This document shows, one piece after another, positions 29,800-40,649 of a stretch of DNA of 64,000 nt. A program made the translations under genes and the position numbers. The stretch comes from Spirometra erinaceieuropaei. Taxonomy: Eukaryota > Platyhelminthes > Cestoda > Diphyllobothriidea > Diphyllobothriidae. The stretch lies in assembly GCA_902702965.1 (NCBI GenBank), contig CACRXP010000111.1, forward strand, positions 1,201,811 to 1,265,810, read 5' to 3'. Position 1 is the stretch's first letter. The number at the start of each line of letters is the position of its first letter. Below the pieces are notes generated by a model that worked only from the letters and a program-made list of their open reading frames with translations, did not search any database and was not told the DNA's origin.

Positions 29800-30757
29800 C
29801 GGTAGGTGTGCTATCACAGGAAATGTTAACTGAAATTCGTTTTTCATTCGAAAAGATCACCTAAGTGGACTTGTAATATTAACTGTCATATGACATCATG
29901 CCAAGATATTCCACTTATGTCAGAATGCCGGCTTTCGAAGAAGCCCTTATCGACAGTATGCTTAAACTAGGTTTTATAAAAAACGGACGTCTATAAGCAT
30001 AACTTTTTCCCAATAGTTTTCGATGCCCTTAGAAATAAAAATATGTTTCACAAAATAATGGACAAAACTATCCTCTCTCTTACTCATTTAGAATCAAATC
30101 ACACCTCAAAATTTTGCGTCCAACAAAGGGTATTTTCCGATCTTAAAAGTTTCTAATTATTAGATCTTTTAATACCGTGAAATGGTTAATTATTCAGCAT
30201 CGCATCAGCGCATTTAGCAATGTCGCTTATAAAGCGGACAGCATGGTCCACATTCATTACTAAGCTTTGTGAGCTCTATTCATTTTCTGTATAATATATG
30301 ACTTTCTCGCACAAAAATTTTACAGTTTGTAGTTTAGAACCTCCGGATGTAGGGGTGACGGTAAGAGGGGTTTGGAAGTTTTCAGGAATCGAGAAAGTTT
30401 TCAAACCCGAAAGAGTACGTTTCTTCAAGAGTGCAAGTTGAAGAAGATTTATTTCAATACTAAATGGGTTAAAATGGACAGTTTAAAGCGTTTTTACTAC
30501 AAAATAAACCCGCATCTAGAAAGGCATCAGAAATCCAAAATATTCAAATCAAACGGATAGTCGTTGTTTACATAACGTAGTTTACGCGGGCAGCCGATAA
30601 AGAGCTCTTTTGAAAGATGGCATCCTGACGTGACTAGAATATCTTGGTCATTTGCTTCAAGATAATTACTTTTACAATCTTACTAGAAAAAATTCCCTTG
30701 CACTGAAAACACACTTCAGAATATGAGTCAACATTTCGTGACCTAGGAAATCTACTG
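29800..30757 (-). mobile_element. Foldback MITE, family C copy C1, complete (958 bp)
   Basis: TA at 29798-29799, left end CGGTAGGTGTGCTATCACAGG, right end CCTAGGAAATCTACTG followed by TT (TA changed). The outer arms match (GTTAACTGAAATTCG on the left, GAATATGAGTCAAC region on the right) but are more diverged than in families A and B. The centre has ACAGTTTGTAGTTTAGAACC, giving minus orientation. Confidence 0.7.
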
Positions 30758-30774
30758 TTGATGCTGCAAGGGAC

Positions 30775-30993
30775 TGCAGCGACAGAGAATGGCAGGTGGC
30801 GAGGCACTGAAGAACTTCGGTTCGATGAAGTGTTTATGACCCATCTGGTAGACCCCAGTAGTGGACCAGCTGCGCCAGGTGTGTCTGAGCGCATGTTTGT
30901 GTTTCCGGTACCAGCTGCTGGTGGTCAGGGTTATGGTTGGCTGAATTAAGGCAAACAAGCCCGAAACAGTGCTGTATCAATCTAACCCCAGAC
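30775..30993 (+). repeat. Unclassified repeat D, copy 1
   Basis: Starts GCAGCGACAGAGAATGGCAG right beside foldback C1. A second copy in the same orientation begins at 31146, 371 bases later. The shared 3' block GGCAAACAAGCCCGAAACAG also occurs at about 24890. Both strands are open for about 65-90 codons (G-F-D-E/F-D-E-V type frames), a sign of composition rather than two genes. Confidence 0.7.
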
Positions 30994-31017
30994 TCTGTCG
31001 TCTCCCCTCTGCTATCA

Positions 31018-31140
31018 TAGCTTGGCCGACTTCGGCCTGGTAGATGGTTGCCTGTTCGTGACCCCTATCGCCCATACGAAGCTTTTTTGCTTCGCGAAAC
31101 CAATGGATCGGTGTGCGCCCATTCCTGATTGATAAATACC
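31018..31140 (-). repeat. Inverted copy of the 24735-24845 repeat segment
   Basis: Reverse complement of the CACACCGATCCATTGG, CTTCGTATGGGCG, GAACAGGCAACCA and AGGCCGAAGTCGGCC series. It lies between the two copies of repeat D. Confidence 0.7.
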
Positions 31141-31145
31141 CGATC

Positions 31146-31355
31146 TGCAGCGACAGAGAATGACAGATGGCGAGGCACTGATGAACTTCGGTTCGATGAA
31201 GTGCTTATGACCCATCTGGTAGGCCTCAGTGGTGGACCGACTGCGCCAGGTGCGTCTGTGCGCATGTTTGTGTTTCTGGTCACAGCTGCTGGTGGTCAGG
31301 GTTATGATTGGCTGAATGAAGGCAGAATAAGCCCGAAACAGTGCTGTATCAATCA
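31146..31355 (+). repeat. Unclassified repeat D, copy 2
   Basis: Direct copy of 30775-30993 with scattered substitutions (GCAGCGACAGAGAATGACAG start, GCCCGAAACAGTGCTGTATC end). Confidence 0.75.
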
Positions 31356-31439
31356 ACAAAAACAAGCTTACACTTTTGCAAAGGACGAGGAAGAGGAGTA
31401 GTTTCCGTGATTGGGCGGTGTTCACCTCGTCTAACACAC

Positions 31440-31620
31440 ACAGTTCGACCGCTGTTGTCGACCATGTTCACTGTGTGCTCCACAGCAGGGGGGGAGTGCA
31501 GGGACGGTGAATTGCGCGTGACTTGCATTGCACCTACCTCATTGTCTCCTCCCCCTCCCACACCTGCCCCCCGTGTCATGACAAAGTCGAGAAGACCGGA
31601 GGCGGCAGCGGGTGCGGGTG
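31440..31620 (+). repeat. Unclassified repeat E, copy 1
   Basis: C-rich segment containing CAGTTCGACCGCTGTTGTCG, TGTGCTCCACAGCAG and GACAAAGTCGAGAAGACCGG. A diverged copy in the same orientation lies at 45891-46085. It follows directly on repeat D. Confidence 0.6.
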
Positions 31621-31899
31621 ACTAACTCGGTAAGGTTCCACCACATCCCCTGGCCCAAAACGTATAGCGGCCAGTATTTTGTAAAACAGAAACTAAATGG
31701 TGGGCGACTCGGATCCCAGCTGACGCAGCGTGAACCTGCGGCCACTCCAACGATGACATTAATTGTACTCAGCATACCCACGAACGCCTTCCAGCCTCCG
31801 ACCTGTCCCTGTGATTGTCCAGCGCATCTACCGCGTGATCCGTTTCAGAAGCAAATCCTAACATATTGGTTTCACTGCGTAGTGGTGGTAGCATGCGTA

Positions 31900-32883
31900 C
31901 AGTGAGTGACCGATCTCGTAAAATGTTGGCTGAAATTCTGAAAGGCGTTTTTGATTAGGAATGATTACTTGGTCGCGGTTTTAATACTGATTATCTTGTG
32001 GCATACTCTTATAACATTTCGGACTCGGCAGGATGTCGGCTTTTAAATATACTTCTTTTCAGTCTCCTGTAGAAAGCGCACTCGGTAAAAAATGACTACT
32101 TAAGCAGCATGCATTTTTCCCATTGATTTTCGATGGTCTTGGAAATTCAACTAAATGTTATAGAAACCATAAACAAAATATGCTTTTTTAGTCAACCAAT
32201 AGAGAATCATGTATTCTTTATATTTGATGATTAAGAAAGAAGTAAAATTAGGTTTTAAAAAAGTTTTCTAATTTCCGAATAATTTGGAGCCTGATCAGTC
32301 GTTGCATTAGCGCTTAGTGATTTCATTCTACAAGGTGCATGCGTTCCGCGTAAAGAAAATCCCATATTTATCTTTGCCATTTAGAAGATATCTAACGGAG
32401 TCCATAAAATTTTGCAATGGATACGGACCATGTTGTGCATTTCATGATGTGCAGTGGTAAACGGCTAGGTACGATGCTATGAGAATGGACATTTCGAGGT
32501 CTTAAAAAGTTTCATAATTAGAAACTTTTTTAAAACCTAATTATACCCCGGTTTTAAGTATAAAATATAAAGAAGACGTGATTCGCTATTGATTGATTAA
32601 AAGAAAGCATATTTTGTTTATTTGTTTGTTTGTTCAATTTCCAAGACCATCGAGAATCAATGGGAAAAGTGCATGCTACTTAAGTGGTCATTTTGTACCA
32701 AACACCTTTTCTACAGGAGATTGAAAAGAAGTGCATCTAAAAGCCGACATCCTGCCAAGTCCGAAATGTTATAGGAGTATGCCATAAGATAAGCAGTATT
32801 ACAACCGCGACCAAGTAATCCTTCCTAATCAAAAACACATTTCAGAATTTCAGCCAACATTTCATGGGATAGGTCACTCACTG
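31900..32883 (+). mobile_element. Foldback MITE, family B copy B2, complete (984 bp)
   Basis: TA at 31898-31899 and 32884-32885. The left end is CAGTGAGTGACCGATCTC and the right end is GATAGGTCACTCACTG. The arms face each other over several hundred bases (GTCGCGGTTTTAATACTGAT on the left, GCAGTATTACAACCGCGACC on the right). The centre carries CGTTGCATTAGCGCTTAGTG and ATTCTACAAGG. This is the cleanest family B member here. Confidence 0.85.
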
Positions 32884-33089
32884 TATATGGTCGGGAAGCG
32901 GGTCGCGTCACCTGGTTGCGTGGGCGTTAAGCATGATAGCAGGAGTGAAGATAGACGCCCGCAGCAGTTCCTGTCGCGTCGTGTTTCCAGATGGTTCTAA
33001 TATCCGCGTTCTCAATACCTTTCCCCTGTGTGCGAGTAGCGAGCCCAAGTCCTAAAGTTCTGCTTTTCCTGTGGTTGTGCTATCATCTT

Positions 33090-33345
33090 CTTTACAGCAA
33101 GAATTTGAAATTCCCACATTCGCATCTCAGGCCAGTACAACTATATGGGAACGGGGCACAGTCAAGCATGCCAGTGATTGGGAAATCGGTAAAAGTAACT
33201 TTTAAAACAGAGGCGGAGCGAGAGCGGAAGGGCGCAGAAAATTGCATGTAGTTAGTCAACCTTTGACTACGGTAGGCGCGGGGCCTAAACGAGGTTATTT
33301 TGGGCGCATAAGGTCGGTTTTCGTAATCTGATTGCGGCCGCAAAT
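33090..33345 (-). repeat. Penelope-I 3' end, minus strand
   Basis: Reverse complement of the Penelope-I trailer (TACTGGCC-type block near 33130) and of the coding end (CCTACAGTGGTCGAAGG-type sequence, about 33265-33290). It meets an oppositely oriented copy at about 33345, so the two form an inverted repeat. Confidence 0.65.
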
Positions 33346-33500
33346 GTTGACTAATTACATACAGCTTTCTGCGTCCTTCCGCTCTCACCCTGCCTGTGTT
33401 TTAAAATTAACTTGACTGTGCCCCTTTACCACATAGTTTACTGGCCTAAGGAGAACTGATCGAAAGCAACGTATGCTTGCTAACTCGTCTTATAAAGAAT
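33346..33500 (+). repeat. Penelope-I 3' trailer, plus strand
   Basis: Plus-strand trailer (CGCTCTCACCCTGCCTGTG, then TTACTGGCCTAAGGAG, GATCGAAAGCAACGTATGC). It is the mirror partner of 33090-33345. Confidence 0.65.
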
Positions 33501-34025
33501 GCTAGTATTTTTAGAATCTACTTTTAAAGTTCGACAGTGGTGCTTCAAAGAAACAGTAAAATGCGACGAGAAGGAGGAGTTGCGGCGGACGCATTTGATG
33601 AAACAAAAAATATCTGGTAGTCAGGCGATTTTTTAAAGTAGAATTAAAGCTTACTGTCTTCTCTGTCTTGCAAGTAGTGATGCATGGACAGGTAATGCAA
33701 TCGCGACAGTCAAATGTTGAATGATGTTTTAAATTTGGATGCAGATGTTGGATTAAGGGAGTTATTACTAACGACAAGTCACCTAGACGTGGGTTTAGAT
33801 ATTTAATGGTTAAAAACTTAATTTATGAAGATCCTGTTCTAGATTACTTTTTTAGAAATAAAAATTCGCAACGTAATTAATTCTGGTTTTTCATTAGGAT
33901 AAATATCTTAATCAGAGTTACAAAGGTCACATTTTGAGGAGGAGGAGGAGGAGAAGAAGAAGAAGAAGGTGTGAAAACGAAGAATGAGGATGAAGAGATT
34001 GACTGAAAAATTTAAGGTAGCAAAG
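33501..34025. repeat. Unassigned sequence ending in a GAG/GAA microsatellite (33936-33969)
   Basis: No gene recognised. GAG units pass into GAA units near 33954. Confidence 0.6.
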
Positions 34026-34144
34026 ACCCTCAGTTGCGGTCGATCATGGTATTTATGAAGGAGCAACATAAAATTTGTGTAACTTCAGTGATGGCCACCG
34101 TCAATATTTTGACCATAGAGTTGCGAAAATTCCCACAAAGCAAT

Positions 34145-34375
34145 TCAGAAGACCATTCGGCGAGCATACGCGAGCTTTCGATATATTCTTGGCAAGCCAC
34201 TACATTTTTACGGGAACAAGATACAGGGTAAAACGTATGAGCGCTAAGAGAAATCGATAACGGTTCGTCGTTCCATACAAGCGGGGTGTGAAGAGGAGGC
34301 AGTAAGTGGCAGAGAGCGTTAGATAGAACCGTGTCACAAGGGGGGGGGGGGACGGAGAGCGGAGACATGCACGCG
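34145..34375 (-). repeat. Penelope-I 3' trailer, minus strand, with G12 run
   Basis: Reverse complement of the trailer also seen at 36705-36945 on the plus strand: GCATGTCTCCGC, GTGACACG, TGCCACTTACTGCCTCC, ATCGATTTCTCTTA, then AATATATCGAAAGC. It ends head to head with the plus-strand endonuclease that starts at 34385. Confidence 0.7.
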
Positions 34376-34384
34376 GTTCATTGA

Positions 34385-34905
34385 TATTTGACGGAAACGA
34401 AAGCTCTGCACCTCAAAGTCCCCCGTCATGGAGACGTGCCAAGTAAACTCAGAAGACGCCTTGACCAAGCCGTCGCACGAACCTTTCCGACAGCAAGAGT
34501 TCAGGAATTGTTTCTGACCAACCCCGTCTTACGCGGAGGAAGCAATGATAAGCTACCAAATCGGACCACCTCCATGTGCGTTTACTCCTATGGAGCAGGT
34601 TATAGTGGTCGTACGAGTCGGCGCCTATCCGCAAGAATACGAGAACACCTGCTGGCACGGTAGAGGAAAGGGGAAATTAAGAGCATACTCACATGGTTGA
34701 TTCTGGACATCTGGTGGACTCCAACGGAGCCTTCCATCTGAGTTGCAAGGTCTCACCTAACCATCCTAAGCGACTGGGTCAGCGCTTGTTAGCAAAGCAG
34801 AAGCAACTACGAAGGCCGACCCTGTGCGCGCTCCGCGTCTACCAATCTGCCAAAGAGCGATTAATTCCATGTACAGTACGTAGCCTATCTCATAAAATCT
34901 GATAA
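34385..34905 (+). pseudogene. Penelope-I copy 4, endonuclease, broken
   Basis: Open frame 34388-34663: L-H-L-K-V-P-R-H-G-D, L-D-Q-A-V-A-R-T-F-P, N-P-V-L-R-G-G, C-V-Y-S-Y-G-A-G-Y-S-G-R-T, R-I-R-E-H-L-L-A-R. The first nuclease strand has a short deletion: S-F-T-C-S-C is reduced to S-Y, so Y-S runs directly into the G-A-G-Y. After a frameshift the C-terminal half reads V-D-S-G-H-L-V-D-S-N-G-A-F and R-L-G-Q-R-L-L-A-K. The loss of the linker between the two nuclease strands should destroy activity. Confidence 0.75.
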
Positions 34906-36500
34906 TGAGAACCGATGCGAAAATTTCCGAACATCTTTAACGTTGCGCATTTTGTTTGCTCGCCCACGTCCTTCAGTGAAATTCCCTTTTCTTGTGCAGA
35001 AATTGTTTTTACGCAAACCTATCAAGCAAAGTGTTAGTCAATTTTAGCGAAAATGAACGTTTGAATGTATTCGTGCAATTTCCTATGCTAATACAGGTCC
35101 TAGACTCCCGTTACGCATCTGAGCGACTTTTTCATTGAAAGGATATCAACTGAACCGCAAGAGTTTTTATATAAGCAGCTTTTGCCGGACTTGATAATTT
35201 ATTCTATGCCCGATGCCAATCGTGGTAATCAACCTGCTAACACAAAAGTTATTTTCTGAAAACCAGAGGTTTTATCAATTTCTTAATGTTAATTTAGCAG
35301 AGCTGTGCAATTTGGTGCCCTAAAGTGCAGTAATAACGCAGATAGAGATTTTTTCGTTTAAATGGGTCGAAATTGTTTTGCCGTTTGGTAAATCATACCT
35401 AATGTCACAGAAATGATCGCCACCAAATGATAATTTTCAATTTTAGACACATAAATCATTACTTGCTGTGTAATTTAGTTTCTGTGCATAACTTAATCAG
35501 AAATAGAACGAGTAAAACATTGGCAATCTCAGGAAGATATCTGTATTTATGTGGGCGCTCTGCCGTGCATTCATAATCGAAGAACGGAGTCCAAATGCGA
35601 GCAAAAATAGTGGAAATAGCCTCAGGGTATAGAGGAAGGCATGTTTTTGTGTTTTCGGTAGAACAATATTAGTATTGTTTAGGAACGTGAAAGAAATGGC
35701 CAAAAGTGTCATATCTTTTCTTGACCTCACCGTGCATAAATGCAAAGTACACAGAGATCCATCAAGGCAGGGCAGTGTTAAAGCATATGCGTTGCTGACT
35801 TGCGTTGTGGTCAGCCATTTTTCTCGAAAATGAAGTTTGACGTTTGAATATGTTTTTGTATGTGACCCAAGTGACCGTCTTCGCAAAAAGGAAAGCCTAA
35901 ACACTTACTAATTCGGTGAACGCCTTCAAGAAAAATCTTATTTTAAAGTCATCAACGTGCAAGTTGTTCAGAATCTGTCTTTATGGACGATCGGGTGAAA
36001 ATACTGAAAATCACGACGTAGTCAGCAATATTTCAAGGCCAATCTAAGAGTCAACGTAATCCAGAGGGAAAGAAAAGTGCAAATTAATTTAACTGTAGAA
36101 AATTCTCTCTATAAACAAAAAATGGTGTTTCCGATCTCGCCCGTCAGTTCTATTTAAATTTATTAACCACCGACTGGCCTTATGGCATGTCGCCTTATGA
36201 AACTTTTGTTCTACGACGTCCCCTTCGGTGAACTCAAAAAAATCCAAATTCTCTTGTTCAACCTCAACTCATTTAACGCAAAAGAGTCAAGGATAACAAG
36301 AAACCCTGGAAACCCTGCAATCTATACTCAGAATGCAGGCTGTTGTCAAACCGCCATATATGAAACCAACATAATTCGTAAACGATATGTAGATGTAAAC
36401 TTCACTGAACTACTATTATTAGACGTTATTTTATTTCTATATTCATATTTACTACGTTTTTTGTGTAAGAGTACATTTTATGCATCTAAAAACGACGTTT
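34906..36500. other. 1.6 kb without a recognised gene
   Basis: The two largest frames are 35497-35904 (minus, 135 codons, Leu- and Phe-rich, with a hydrophobic stretch L-F-P-L-F-L-L-A-F-G-L) and 36182-36505 (plus, 107 codons, with a C-terminal L-L-L-D-V-I-L-F-L-Y-S-Y-L-L hydrophobic stretch). Neither has a motif I recognise. Either could encode a small membrane peptide, but AT-rich chance frames often look hydrophobic. Confidence 0.25.
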
Positions 36501-36667
36501 ACTAAATTAGAGCCATTTTGACGTTTTCGGGATATTGTACTTTTCTAAAATAAATGGACATTTCTAAACAACGCAACAATGCCTTTAGTATTTCTTTTTT
36601 GCTTTTAATTTTTTCAACAGACATTGGACTCATGAAATGGTGTCGGTTTGCGGGTAACTGGCAATCA

Positions 36668-36712
36668 TTCGTAAATTTCGACACATTTCATGACTTAGGT
36701 CGCTAACTGCAT
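36668..36712 (+). repeat. Isolated foldback-type right end
   Basis: CGACACATTTCATGACTTAG followed by GTCGCTAACTG is a diverged version of the family A right end (TTGACATTTCATGAGTTAG, then CCCACTTACTG). No left partner is visible, so this is either a relic or a solitary terminal repeat. Confidence 0.4.
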
Positions 36713-36945
36713 GTCTCCGCGCCTCCGCTCCTCCTCCCCCCCTGTGACACGCCTCTACCCAGCCTTCACTGCCACTTCCTGCTTCCTCTCTCTCCCCCCT
36801 TATTCACACTCCCGCCTGCATGAAAAGACGAACCGTAATCGATTTCTCTTATCGTGTCTACTTTTATGCCTCGTTCCCATATAAATGTACTGGTCCGACA
36901 AGAATTTATTGAAAGCCATCGTACGTTCACCAAATGGTCTTTCGA
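36705..36945 (+). repeat. Penelope-I 3' trailer, plus strand
   Basis: Matches the minus-strand trailer at 34145-34375 over its full length (GCATGTCTCCGC, CCCCCCCTGTGACACGCC, TGCCACTTCCTGCTTCC, ATCGATTTCTCTTA, GACAAGAATTTATTGAAAGC). There is no coding part beside it. Confidence 0.7.
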
Positions 36946-39150
36946 ACTTTGGTTATACTTTGAGGATATTATTGACTATTGTTGAAATTAGATCAATATA
37001 CCATGCATGCTGTGCTTTGCGCTACTGATGATTGCTTACAAAATTGCCAATTTGGGGATTAAAACAAGTGTCAAGATAAAATAAATCCTTCTGGAGGACA
37101 AGAAAGTGAAAGCGTTGATTGATTCGATAAAAAGGCTGCTGACAGAAATTTGGAACTGACTAAGCAGAAAAAAATGCGAAAAACTGCGCATGACGCCAGC
37201 TCCAGTAAAGTATTATAAATTATTCTTATTAAACAGTGGGTATATTAAGAAATGGACACCTGGGTTTATCGTATTTTAGCCCTAAGACTAGCTTAATTTT
37301 TCACTGGCAGCAGTCTTTAATATCAAGTGAGGAAAACGCGAATTTGGTTTACTCGGAAATTTTCCAGTTTAAGCCTTGCAGCTAGTGCCTAAAACTCCCA
37401 ATAGGACTCAGGTAAGAAAACATCAGTCAACGAGCTGAAGAGGTCTGTTCACATGCAAAAAGAGGTGGCACAGATTTACAGTCGGTTGAATATTGTAAGT
37501 GCGTCAAAAACAAGGCCTATGTAGATGTAGGGAATCTTGTCATCTAGAGTTTGCGTGTTTATAATATCATAATATTGGCAAGAACGCAATATACGACCCT
37601 ATTCAGGAAAGAAAAAATCAAATCATCATGACATATTGTGTCCTCTTTATTTCTATGCCTGACGTTTTCATGCTGTCATAATTATGTGAAATGTAGTTTA
37701 CCTCGTTTGTGAAAACAAACCGGATAAACTGCAAAAAAGCCCCAATTTTTGCTCGAACCGTCAGGCGTCTTGCTACCATCATCAGTCCTCTCTGATCGGG
37801 TTCCTGATACTTGTGCTATTCTGCAAGTAAGTTTAGAGAAAACAAGCTCGGGACGCGTTTTGCCAACTCAACCTTTATCCGAATAATAACATACTACCGC
37901 GCTCTCCTTTCCAACTTTTAGTCCCACCCATCTAACTTGTATTACACGATGACGGGGTTTTGGTTTCCCGAGTGGAGTCGCATACTGCATCCTTGCCATC
38001 ATATGCTTTCGTCAGGAAAATAAGATAGGCTTCTCAGTGGGAAAACTACTATCGTAATGGGCTGCCTTTGGACTGTAAGTCCTCTTTATCGGGTATTTCA
38101 TTAGGAAGTGATCCGGAGTCGTTGGAGAAAAAGTTTGCTGCAATCCTGTGGGCGCATTCCTAAATAAAAACTTGTTGGCAAAGATGGCGCTGATTAGAAG
38201 TCGCACGGCGGCTTATGTGAATATCACTGCTTCGAGATTCCTGCAGCTTCGCTGCTACAGAGCGCATAAACATGAACTTAAGTAAAGAAGCAGCAAAAAT
38301 TTAGATCAGAGGAGTCAACAGAATACATTTATCGACCTTAGTTTTCCGATAAGAGACGATGGAATTTCCCCTCCGGTTGAAAATTTAACATCTGGCGACG
38401 CCTTTGCTAACCCCTTCACGGATCGTGTGACGTGCCTCCAAATTAACTATATTTCATACTGATTCCAGACATTTTGCAGTCTATGTGACCTTTCAAATAG
38501 CCATTTTTCGCCGATAACAACGTGTAATTTAAGTCATGTCAGGTTGATATGACAAAATTTACTGACTCGCTTAAAGCATAGTGAGGTCCGAAGCGCGTAG
38601 ATTGCTTCCTAACTTGTAGGGAGGCGCGAATTTTGATAAATGCCAGCCCAGGCAGAGAGAGAGGAATGCTTTATTTTGAAAATAACATTCAAAACTTTCA
38701 GCAAAAACGGTTTTTCAGTACACAGTGATTACCACAGAGATTAACAGGTATTGGACAGGTAGACATAATTTTATTTGAAGAAAAAAGGACTTTAAGGTGC
38801 AAGATCGAGTTTTAGCTTTTGCTTTTCAGCATCTTCGCAGGTGAGATACCGGGCTAGAAATGGCAGCATGGAATTCTGATAGGCCGAAGTGCGACAAGGG
38901 ATGTGGCGGAAGCATCGACGCATGGGGTGTAAGGATTTCGCAGCCATTAACTCATTATGAAGGGGATGGACCGAAAGATCGCTTGCACGGTAAATGGTGG
39001 CAGCCTGACTTACTACAACTCCTCATATTCTGCAACTAAAAACATTGCAAATAACTTAGGAGAATTTTGGAAATTCCCTCAGTTATTAACGATAAGTGGT
39101 TGGTTTAGAATAAAATGTCATATTCATAGATGTTTGGGCAGATATTAAAT
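36946..39150. other. 2.2 kb with no recognisable gene or repeat
   Basis: Only short motif-free frames (for example 38012-38206 and 38957-39148). I see no family of repeats that occurs elsewhere in the window. This is one of the longest unique stretches here. Confidence 0.45.
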
Positions 39151-39154
39151 AAGT

Positions 39155-39220
39155 CATACTGACCCGACTGTGAAAACCTCGCCACCTCGGCGGCATTCGA
39201 ACCCACGGCAGCATTCGGGG
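39155..39220 (-). repeat. SINE-2 fragment (B-box end and trailer)
   Basis: Shares GACCCGACTGTGAAAA and CACCTCGGCGG, then ATTCGAACCCA, with the SINE-2 copy at 7800-7850. The tRNA-like part breaks off after the B box. Confidence 0.55.
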
Positions 39221-39655
39221 TGATTTGCAAACAGAGTTCTTATTTCAACATGCCTGTGCGGAAATATAAATGCACATTAGAGAATTTCCCTCTCGAGTGC
39301 TGCCATATCTTGGAGCACCAACTAACAAAAGCTTTAACGTTTGGTCTATCAGCGATCTTTTAAATTTAAGACCGCAGGTAAGCATTTTTCGCAGTAACCA
39401 TGAACTCGGCGTTCGATAAATGACTCCTACGGTGGATCTGTTGTAGCCTACTTTCGAGACTTTTATTTTCGGTGTTAGCAAAAGCGCCATAACAATTTCA
39501 ATATTACTAGATGACCAGAAAATATTTGAGAAAACCATTCAACACTGGTGGCCAGAGGGGTTATAGAGAAGACTATAAGCGGACGTTTTAATTTAAATGA
39601 AAATTCGCTGAACATACGTCTGATTTCCGTCCCCTTTTCTGAGACCTGGATGTTT
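39221..39655. other. No recognisable gene or repeat
   Basis: A 97-codon minus-strand frame (39245-39538) has no motif. Confidence 0.4.
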
Positions 39656-39657
39656 AC

Positions 39658-40638
39658 AGTAGGTGCGTTAACTCATAAAATGCCAAGCGAAATTCTGAAA
39701 TGCGTTTTCGTTTCGAAAAGATTAATTACGTAGGGTTGTAAAACCAGTCGGCCTGCAAGATAATTCTGTAATATTTCAGTTATCTCAGGATGCCGGCTTT
39801 CGAATAAACTTTCATTCCGCTGCAGGCAAAAACTACACCTTGTAAAAATGAATACTTATGTAGCATGCATTTTCCTCGTTGACTGTCGATGCCCCTAAAT
39901 GTCCAACCATATTTTATGGAAAAAATGCCTACAAATATGTATTATCTTGGTCGTTCGGATGAAAATGACGTCTTTATCTAATTTTATATCCGGAGGAATG
40001 ATATGATTTGGTTTTTAAAAATTTTCTAATTGTGAGATTTTTGGATACCATGGAATGGCCGATCATAAAACGTCATATCTCTGCATTCACCAATGTGGCT
40101 TATATAGTAACCAATATGGCTCGAATATATTGCTAAGTTTTATGGTCTCCTCTTTATACCGTAGAGAAATGTGTGACTTTCCGTAAGCTGAAAATATACG
40201 GCTTGTAGTTTGGAAATCCCGAGTCCAAGTGTAACGACAGGTCGGGTTCAAAATTATTCGGGAATTTGAAGGGTTTGTAAACCAAATTATACCCTTTTTC
40301 CGGATATAAAATTGGGAAGATGACTTCATTTTCTACCGAATGAGCAAAAGAATGAATAATGGTATGCATGCTTTCATAAAATATATTTGCACATTTAAGA
40401 GCATCGAAAATGAATGATAAATATGTATGCTACATAAGTAGTCATGTTTTACAGAGTTTAATATTTTCATGCAGCCGGAAGGAAGTTCGTTCGAAAGCCG
40501 GCATCCTGAGGTAAATGAAATATTAGTAGAGCTACGTTATAGGCTGACTGGTTTTACAACCCTTCTTAATTAATCTTTTCGAATCGGAAACGCCTTTCGG
40601 AATTTCGGTTGACATTCCATGAGTTAGCCCACTTACTG
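39658..40638 (-). mobile_element. Foldback MITE, family A copy A4, complete (981 bp)
   Basis: TA at 39656-39657 and CA at 40639-40640. The ends are CAGTAGGTGCGTTAACTCAT and ATGAGTTAGCCCACTTACTG. Long matching arms include AGGATGCCGGCTTTCGAA on the left and TTCGAAAGCCGGCATCCT on the right, an 18-base perfect inverted match. The centre has ATATACGGCTTGTAGTTTGG, giving minus orientation. The frames at 40087-40369 lie inside it and are not genes. Confidence 0.85.
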
Positions 40639-40649
40639 CACGTAGCTAT

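Noticed and set aside
31129..31625. Several 75-140 codon frames open on both strands
   Set aside because: Simultaneous openness on both strands in GC-rich duplicated repeats D and E indicates composition bias. No domain is recognisable.
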